From JAHJGG01 sp041658785 (GTDB lineage: Bacteria; Patescibacteriota; Patescibacteriia; Magasanikbacterales; UBA922), in assembly GCA_041658785.1 (NCBI GenBank), contig JBAZZL010000040.1, positions 1-9,998 on the forward strand: DNA of 9,998 bases. The letters are read 5' to 3'. Positions 6,124 through 9,998 of this stretch are shown here, piece after piece. The position numbers were made by a program, and so were the translations under genes. The notes under the pieces are model-generated. The model was given only the letters and a program-made list of their open reading frames with translations. It made no database searches and was not told the DNA's origin. Positions within the stretch are counted from its first letter, which is position 1, and every line of letters starts with the position of its first letter.

Positions 6124-6152
6124 ATCATAACGAAAAAACGCGTTTTGGTCAA
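6124..6152 (-). promoter_or_regulatory. promoter of the polysaccharide operon
   Basis: TTGACC (6152-6147), a 17-nt spacer, TATGAT (6129-6124): 5/6 matches in each box. The predicted start is near 6117. It diverges from the rnpB promoter, with only about 25 bp between the two -35 boxes. Confidence 0.75.
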
Positions 6153-6177
6153 ACGAAAAGACAAACAACAAAAAAAC

Positions 6178-6206
6178 TTGACAGCCAAACGAAACGATGA
6201 TATATT
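6178..6206 (+). promoter_or_regulatory. promoter of rnpB
   Basis: Perfect TTGACA (6178-6183), a 17-nt spacer, TATATT (6201-6206). The predicted start at about 6212-6213 coincides with the first base of helix P1 of the RNase P RNA. Confidence 0.8.
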
Positions 6207-6212
6207 TGTAAT

Positions 6213-6744
6213 GTCTTGTTCATTACAGATGATCGAGCCGATGTTACATCGGCTAGGAAAGTCCGAACTCTCTTCGATTTAATCAAATTAATCGAAGTCG
6301 TGGCAGTGGGTAATGCCCACCTCCCGATCCGCGAGGAATCGGGACGGGACAGCGGCACAGAGACAATACTATCCCGACTTAGTCGGGAAAAACGTGAAAA
6401 GTGTATGGATGTTTTTGCTCTCGAGTCAAAAGCTACCATACTCCCCCGATGGCGACATCGGGGCGTGCCAAGCCCTGCCTGGAGAAAGAGCAGCGCGGCT
6501 CCACTTTGTTGCGCCGCGCAAGCTAGTATAAATAAATTATACTGGTTTATACGGCGCAACGAAGTGGAGCCGTGAAAAGTTAGCTCGTTAGATTCCGATA
6601 GCAATATCGGAACCAGATAAATGATCATCCTGGCTCCGTCTTTGACTACGCCAGGCAAGCTCCACATTATAGGAACTTGTCAGGCGCAGCCCCGCAATGC
6701 GGGGCGGAGACTGACAAAATTCGGCTTATCGTAATGGACAAGAT
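6213..6744 (+). ncRNA. rnpB: RNase P RNA, class A-like, with an extra hairpin
   Basis: This is the catalytic RNA that trims the 5' leaders of tRNA precursors. P1 is closed by TCTTGTTCATTAC (6214-6226) and GTAATGGACAAGA (6731-6743). The universal core is present: AGGAAAGTCCG (6255-6265), GGGTAATGCCC (6309-6319), the cruciform region with GTGCCAAGCCCTGCCTGGAG around 6466-6485 (compare GGCAAACCCCGCCTGGAG), AGATAAATGATCATC near 6615-6630, and GACAAAATTCGGCTTA (6713-6728). P3 is a perfect hairpin, AGCCGATG with CATCGGCT (6236-6254). At about 532 nt it is longer than a usual class A RNA (about 350-400 nt), partly owing to a 77-nt inserted hairpin at 6496-6572. Ends are estimated from P1. Confidence 0.95.
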
Positions 6745-6753
6745 AATAAAAAA

Positions 6754-6780
6754 CGGTCGACAAGACCGATTTTTTATTTT
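6754..6780 (+). terminator. intrinsic terminator of rnpB
   Basis: CGGTC (6754-6758) pairs with GACCG (6764-6768) and is followed by ATTTTTTATTTT. The stem is short, but the position, ten bases after P1, and the T-run fit well. Confidence 0.7.
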
Positions 6781-7155
6781 CTCTTTCAATTTGGTGCCCT
6801 TTGTTTGAAAATGCGCGAACCTTTTTTGAACGGAAAATCAGCGACATTTCTTAAATTCATTTTATCAAAGTTTTTGGAAAACGCCAATGACGGAACACCT
6901 CCGCGCCCCGCCTTTGGCGGGGCTACGCCTCAATAAATTTTCTTCTCCAATTTCCGGATTTCGCGCCCCCCATTTTCTTCTTTCAATTAAGGAAGAAGAA
7001 AATTTTGTTTCGGCGTTCTGCCCTAAACGGGCAGGCGGAGGCGGTCTGACGCTCGCGGGCAAAAAAGTTTCCCTCCCCTTTCAACCTCTTCCACTTTTTG
7101 CCCGCCCGCTACACGCCTGAAAACTTTACAAAATAGGCGGGATGAAAATAAATTG
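6776..7155. other. gene-free region rich in inverted repeats
   Basis: About 380 bases with no credible protein. It holds a perfect palindromic hairpin GCCCCGCC-TTT-GGCGGGGC (6905-6923), a 12-bp inverted repeat AAATTTTCTTCT (6935-6946) with AGAAGAAAATTT (6994-7005), and GCGGGCAAAAAAGT (7055-7068) facing ACTTTTTGCCCGC (7093-7105) with one bulge. The last one runs into the left arm of the long inverted repeat (7099-7143). It may be a decayed or non-coding mobile element, or a cluster of REP-like palindromes. Confidence 0.6.
7099..7143 (+). repeat. left arm of the 45-bp inverted repeat
   Basis: Begins TGCCCGCCCGCTACACGCCT and ends AATAGGCGGGAT; it contains the internal partial hairpin CGCCT (7115-7119) with AGGCG (7135-7139). 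The partner is at 9954-9998. Confidence 0.9.
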
Positions 7156-7184
7156 TATACAGAAAATAGAATTCGTGCTAAACT
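7156..7184 (+). promoter_or_regulatory. promoter of the CYTH gene
   Basis: TATACA (7156-7161), a 17-nt spacer, TAAACT (7179-7184) with an extended TG at 7176-7177. Only six bases separate the -10 from the ATG at 7191, so transcription should begin at or beside the start codon, giving a leaderless mRNA. Confidence 0.6.
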
Positions 7185-7190
7185 GTAATT

Positions 7191-7769
7191 ATGAAAAATG
7201 AAATTGAGGCAACATTTCTCTCGGTTGATAAAAATTCCATACGAGCCAAATTAAAAGAGGCGGGATTTGAATTAAAAACTCCCGAATATTTGATGCGTAG
7301 AAAAACATTTGATTTTTCTCGTGTCGCGCCAGGTCGCAATAAATGGGGACGCGTTCGGCAAGAATCCGAGAAAATAACAATGACTGTTAAAGAAGTTCGC
7401 GGATCAGGCATCAATGACACTTACGAAGTTGAGCTTACCGTTAATGATTTTGATACTGCCGCATCCTTTTTTGAAGCATGCGATATTCCAGCAAAAGCAT
7501 TTCAGGAAAATATGCGTGAGGTATGGGTGCGTGATGGAGTGGAAGCAACGATTGATACATGGCCTGGACTAAATCCATTTGTAGAGATTGAAGGGGAAAA
7601 TGAGAAAGTAGTGAGGGACATATCCAACGAATTAGGTTTTAATTTTGAAAAAGCTGTTTTTTGTAGTATTGATCTCGTGTATGAGAAAGAGATTGGTATA
7701 CCCGCCGAGACAATTATTCGTTTGCCGGAAATTACTTTCGCAAATCCGCCAAAGAAAAACGCCGCGTGA
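7191..7769 (+). CDS. CYTH-domain protein (class IV adenylate cyclase / triphosphate tunnel family)
   Basis: 192 residues. The CYTH fold is a beta-tunnel that binds triphosphates with metal ions; members are class IV adenylate cyclases (CyaB), thiamine triphosphatases or inorganic triphosphatases. The N-terminal signature EIEATF (4-9) keeps both glutamates of ExExK but has Thr at residue 8 in place of Lys. Other tunnel residues are present: GRVR (R54, R56), MTVKE (K67), YEVELTV (E79, E81), R114, and the family-typical DTWPGLNPFVEIEGE (122-136). No Shine-Dalgarno site is present; the gene appears leaderless. It converges with the radical SAM gene, and its final codons lie in the terminator hairpin of that operon. 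The substrate cannot be named; the missing Lys may alter catalysis. Confidence 0.88.
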   Translation: MKNEIEATFLSVDKNSIRAKLKEAGFELKTPEYLMRRKTFDFSRVAPGRNKWGRVRQESEKITMTVKEVRGSGINDTYEVELTVNDFDTAASFFEACDIPAKAFQENMREVWVRDGVEATIDTWPGLNPFVEIEGENEKVVRDISNELGFNFEKAVFCSIDLVYEKEIGIPAETIIRLPEITFANPPKKNAA

Positions 7770-7794
7770 GCTTGTAAGCTTGACACGCGGCGTT
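7752..7794 (-). terminator. intrinsic terminator of the leftward three-gene operon
   Basis: A perfect 11-bp stem AACGCCGCGTG (7758-7768) with CACGCGGCGTT (7784-7794) plus an inner AGCTT/AAGCT stem. On the minus strand it ends in GTTTTTCTTT. It begins 3 nt after the radical SAM stop and overlaps the last codons and TGA of the CYTH gene. It may also serve the CYTH mRNA, although the rightward T-run is weaker. Confidence 0.8.
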
Positions 7795-7797
7795 GGG

Positions 7798-8811
7798 CTA
7801 CTCCCTTTTTAGTAGAGATGCCCGAATTTTTGGATACACGAACTCGCCCGGCTCTTCCATGCACCATCCCTGCTCTGCGCCGGGTGCTCTGCAATTAAAG
7901 TTACAGAATGGTGTCACGGTCAGGCGCAACGGGGCTGTTGCAAGAAGACTCTCAACATCTACTGTCCCGAGTGCTTCTTGTATCTTCTGCTTCAACGCCT
8001 CCGGCCTTCCAAGGTATTCCGGCATTTGGAATCCCAGATCTCGGCGCATATAGCAGAAGTAAAGGTGCAGACGCGGGTCAACTCGAACGTAGTCACCAAA
8101 CCCTTCTTCGCACTCGTTCTTAAACGAGCACGATGCGCAGGGGTGCATACTACGATCTAATTTATCACCTAGCTTCACTTCGACCGATCCGCCTCCAACA
8201 AGATGAAACCGGAGACGGCCACGGCCGAGTTGTTTTCTCACTCTGGCTATCTCAGTCGTGCGCGGCAATACCAATGCTCGCACAATAGGACGCCAGTCCT
8301 GATAGAACGACTCGTGCGTAGATGCGCTCTGCAGTGTCCACAGAAGAGTGTAGAGTTTGAGTCGGCTTTTGTACCGCTCGATGAACGACAACTGTTCGGG
8401 AATATCATCAGTATACCCCTTGTGAAGCACACGATTGAAGGCGACTTTGATACCCGATTCAAGCGCAAGGGTTATCCCACGCATGAATCTATGGTAATCA
8501 CCGTAACCTCCAGATATTTCCCGGAACATAAGTGGATCAGTTGAGTGCCAGCTTGTTCGTATGAGCGAGAGGCCAGCACGACTCAAATTCTCGGCGAAGA
8601 TGTCCAACAATTGCCCATTGGTCGTCATTGAGACTTTGAAGTCGCGTTCCGTCAGTGCGCTCACAACATCGTGAATGCGGTACTGCCCGTCTCGCCACAA
8701 GAGCGGTTCGAGCGCGCCGATTTCCACTTCAGGAGGAGGAGCACCGCCTATGTCACGCCACGCATCCGCAATGGCCATAATATGAGCATACGAAAGCGGT
8801 TTTAGGCTCAT
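7798..8811 (-). CDS. MoaA-like radical SAM protein with apparently permuted domain order
   Basis: 337 residues. Residues 1-45 (KPLSYAHIMAIADAW, then EIGALEPLLWRDG) match what normally follows the iron-sulfur cysteine motif of MoaA-type radical SAM enzymes. TTNGQLL (63-69) and SWHSTDPLMFREISG (87-101) are core barrel strands. A C-terminal cysteine set C225, C228, C234, C253 resembles an auxiliary-cluster (twitch/SPASM-type) domain. Then, at 295-328, comes LRLTVTPFCNFNC...GWCMEEPGEF, which looks like the normal N-terminal start of such an enzyme, with C303, C307 and C317 (CX3CX9C rather than CX3CX2C). The usual GGE motif reads ALE (34-36). The start at 8811 is firm: GGAGG lies 5 nt upstream and an ATGA overlaps the kinase stop. 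Function is unknown; a radical SAM role is inferred, and cluster binding is uncertain. Confidence 0.75.
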   Translation of the reverse strand: MSLKPLSYAHIMAIADAWRDIGGAPPPEVEIGALEPLLWRDGQYRIHDVVSALTERDFKVSMTTNGQLLDIFAENLSRAGLSLIRTSWHSTDPLMFREISGGYGDYHRFMRGITLALESGIKVAFNRVLHKGYTDDIPEQLSFIERYKSRLKLYTLLWTLQSASTHESFYQDWRPIVRALVLPRTTEIARVRKQLGRGRLRFHLVGGGSVEVKLGDKLDRSMHPCASCSFKNECEEGFGDYVRVDPRLHLYFCYMRRDLGFQMPEYLGRPEALKQKIQEALGTVDVESLLATAPLRLTVTPFCNFNCRAPGAEQGWCMEEPGEFVYPKIRASLLKRE

Positions 8812-9374
8812 GGTATTCCTCCTTGCGCAATGATGCTCTTGATCGTTGTTGCGACCTCCTCGGCCGTTATGTCGCTGGTGTCAATATAGATGAGACCAAA
8901 CGACAAGAAGATTTCAGCGACGCGATCGAGGAGTGTGCTATCTCCTTCGAGTTTTACGTCGCTCAACACTTTTGCGCGTTCAAGTATTCGCTTATCACGA
9001 ACCTCCGAACGAGCGCCGAGAAGAAACGCGAAGTGCGGATTGAGAAGCCCCGCATCGTTATGGATAACTCGAATGCGAGCATCCATTGCGATGTGGTACG
9101 CCGCCGTGGACGCGATATAGCGATCACAGACGACCGAGTTTGTTTCCAGCAACTGGCTTATTTGCACCGAATCAAACTGCGTTGCCAGCCGATAGAAGCA
9201 GTATCGCTCAAGCGGAGTTGCGTGAGTATCAACCTCTTTTCGTAATTGCGCGAAAGGACCAGCGGGAGATTTGTGGTATTGGAGAGATCCATCAGCTGCG
9301 AGAAGTTTTGCCACCGTAGTCTTGCCAACACCATCAACTCCATCAAGGCTAATGAAGACATACTCCGGTTTCAT
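8808..9374 (-). CDS. thymidylate-kinase-like P-loop nucleotide kinase
   Basis: 188 residues, slightly short for bacterial dTMP kinase (about 205-215). P-loop GVDGVGKTT (12-20), the DRY-type motif VCDRYIAS (82-89) and a LID-like region with basic residues (RDKRILERAK, 126-135). The family phosphorylates nucleoside monophosphates, typically dTMP, with ATP. The DR motif and the general layout fit that family, but the substrate may differ. GGAGG lies 6 nt before the ATG. The stop overlaps the start of the radical SAM gene (ATGA), so the two are translationally coupled and probably act on the same molecule. Whether this is the housekeeping tmk or a specialised paralogue cannot be told from this window. 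Confidence 0.8.
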   Translation of the reverse strand: MKPEYVFISLDGVDGVGKTTVAKLLAADGSLQYHKSPAGPFAQLRKEVDTHATPLERYCFYRLATQFDSVQISQLLETNSVVCDRYIASTAAYHIAMDARIRVIHNDAGLLNPHFAFLLGARSEVRDKRILERAKVLSDVKLEGDSTLLDRVAEIFLSFGLIYIDTSDITAEEVATTIKSIIAQGGIP

Positions 9375-9385
9375 CTCAACCTCCC

Positions 9386-9868
9386 TCAGGTTACCGAAAC
9401 GACGCTAAACCGTCTCGTCGCCTCTTGGATTTTTACTTCTACCTCATCGCCTGCGACAGCGCCGATAAACGCGCGGGCCATAGGCGCACCCATATTGAGG
9501 ACCGTGATTTTTTCTCCATCTACTTCATAAGTATCCCCACCACCTGCTGGCAGTAGAAAATACTTTGCCATAGATCCGTCATCGAGGTTTTCAACCTCAA
9601 CAATGGCATGGCCGGAAATCTTGGTGATAGTCGGTGGACGATCCACAAAGTGCTTCAGTGCATCCAATGCTCGCTGGGTTTCAAAAAGCGATCGTTCTAT
9701 CGCCTCGGCACGTCGGCTCATCTGCCACTTTGTGGTATCACTATGTGACTGCATGGCACCGGGAGCTTCGATAGCCGCCTGCCTAGCTGTTTCAAGGCTT
9801 TGTTTAGCGTTTTTTTCCCTCTGTGTGAGTGTCTCAATGACACACTGTAAGAGCTTTTGCTTATTCAT
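9386..9868 (-). CDS. GreA/GreB-like transcription factor protein
   Basis: 160 residues. The N-terminal part is a helical hairpin (about 1-75) whose turn region contains EAPGAMQSHSDTTKW. The C-terminal domain is the FKBP-like Gre domain: HAIVEVEN (87-94), then GDTYEVDGEKITVLNMGAPMARAFIG (111-136) and GDEVEVKI (140-147). It resembles a short Gre-like family with SKYDTRGLEASYL in the coiled coil, where this protein has HSDTTKWQMS. Gre proteins enter the RNA polymerase secondary channel and rescue stalled complexes. The acidic pair at the tip (Asp/Glu in E. coli GreA) is not clearly conserved, so cleavage activity is doubtful; it may act as a Gre-like regulator. It is the first gene of the operon, with AGGAGG 6 nt before the ATG and a promoter at 9944-9972. 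Confidence 0.85.
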   Translation of the reverse strand: MNKQKLLQCVIETLTQREKNAKQSLETARQAAIEAPGAMQSHSDTTKWQMSRRAEAIERSLFETQRALDALKHFVDRPPTITKISGHAIVEVENLDDGSMAKYFLLPAGGGDTYEVDGEKITVLNMGAPMARAFIGAVAGDEVEVKIQEATRRFSVVSVT

Positions 9869-9943
9869 GTTTTCCTCCTATTCAGTTGTGAAAGAACTAT
9901 CCAGAGAGTCTATTCTAGGCTCCCCAAATTGTATTGAAGAATA

Positions 9944-9972
9944 AGAATAACATATCCCGCCTATTTTGTAAA
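9944..9972 (-). promoter_or_regulatory. promoter of the Gre-kinase-radical SAM operon
   Basis: TTTACA (9972-9967), a 17-nt spacer, TATTCT (9949-9944). The -35 box and most of the spacer lie inside the right arm of the 45-bp inverted repeat, so the repeat itself supplies part of the promoter. The start would be near 9937, giving a leader of about 70 nt. Confidence 0.55.
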
Positions 9973-9998
9973 GTTTTCAGGCGTGTAGCGAGCGGGCA
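9954..9998 (-). repeat. right arm of the 45-bp inverted repeat (cut by the window end)
   Basis: The reverse complement matches 7099-7143 at 44/45 positions. The sequence is still matching at the final base of the window, so the arm may be longer; on the left side the sequence just outside the arm (before 7099) is TTT. Confidence 0.9.

Larger units (their letters stand above)
7099..9998. mobile_element. candidate genomic module bounded by 45-bp inverted repeats
   Basis: Bases 7099-7143 match the reverse complement of 9954-9998 at 44 of 45 positions, with one C/T difference at 7106. The right arm runs off the window, so its true length and the outer boundary are unknown. Between the arms are four genes: CYTH rightward, then Gre-like, kinase and radical SAM leftward. 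The three leftward genes are visibly richer in G+C than the polysaccharide operon and use strong GGAGG ribosome sites. There is no transposase or integrase in view. The arms could also be two copies of a dispersed repeat. Confidence 0.4.

Noticed and set aside
6149..6667. Open frames on both strands over the rnpB locus
   Set aside because: The region is RNase P RNA by its conserved core and P1 pairing. The frames have no protein-like features and arise from stable hairpins.
6786..6860. 24-codon leftward frame (MNLRNVADFPFKK...) behind a TAAAAT-like box
   Set aside because: The supposed -10 overlaps the ATG, there is no ribosome site, and it would run antisense toward rnpB; chance is the better explanation.
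8203..8544. Rightward frames opposite the radical SAM and kinase genes
   Set aside because: They are antisense to genes with clear motifs, strong ribosome sites and coupling; composition alone keeps them open.

Overview
The window looks like a piece of a small-genome, AT-leaning bacterial chromosome, most likely a Patescibacteria (CPR) lineage. The clues are short proteins, a GxxExxY gene inside a sugar operon, frequent absence of Shine-Dalgarno sites, near-leaderless starts, and many short palindromic and microsatellite repeats. TGA acts as a normal stop throughout, so it is not a recoded (code 25) lineage. The taxonomic placement is inference.

Layout. Bases 1-1610 hold the 3' end of an unknown gene, then a leftward series: a small coiled-coil protein, a possible gene remnant, a host-attachment (baeRF-like) protein, and a cold-shock protein with a long leader. 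Bases 1747-6081 are a leftward surface-polysaccharide operon: a polyprenyl-phosphate sugar-1-phosphate transferase, a WbaZ-like glycosyltransferase, a GxxExxY protein set between imperfect 39-bp inverted repeats, and a second GT4 glycosyltransferase whose gene carries microsatellite insertions. The operon promoter diverges from the promoter of rnpB (RNase P RNA, about 6213-6744, rightward). Bases 6776-7155 have no gene but are rich in inverted repeats.

Bases 7099-9998 are the most unusual part. A 45-bp sequence at 7099-7143 recurs in inverted orientation at 9954-9998 (44/45 identical) and brackets a compact module. Rightward is a CYTH triphosphate-tunnel protein. Leftward and convergent is a tight three-gene operon with strong GGAGG ribosome sites and visibly higher GC: a GreA/GreB-like protein, a thymidylate-kinase-like P-loop kinase, and a MoaA-like radical SAM protein. 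The radical SAM protein appears circularly permuted: its cysteine cluster is at the C-terminus, while its N-terminus begins where a normal protein would be just past the cluster.

How the genes work together: the transferase would load the first sugar on undecaprenyl phosphate and the two GT4 enzymes would extend it. The kinase and radical SAM genes share an ATGA overlap and so probably act in one pathway, whose product cannot be deduced from sequence alone.
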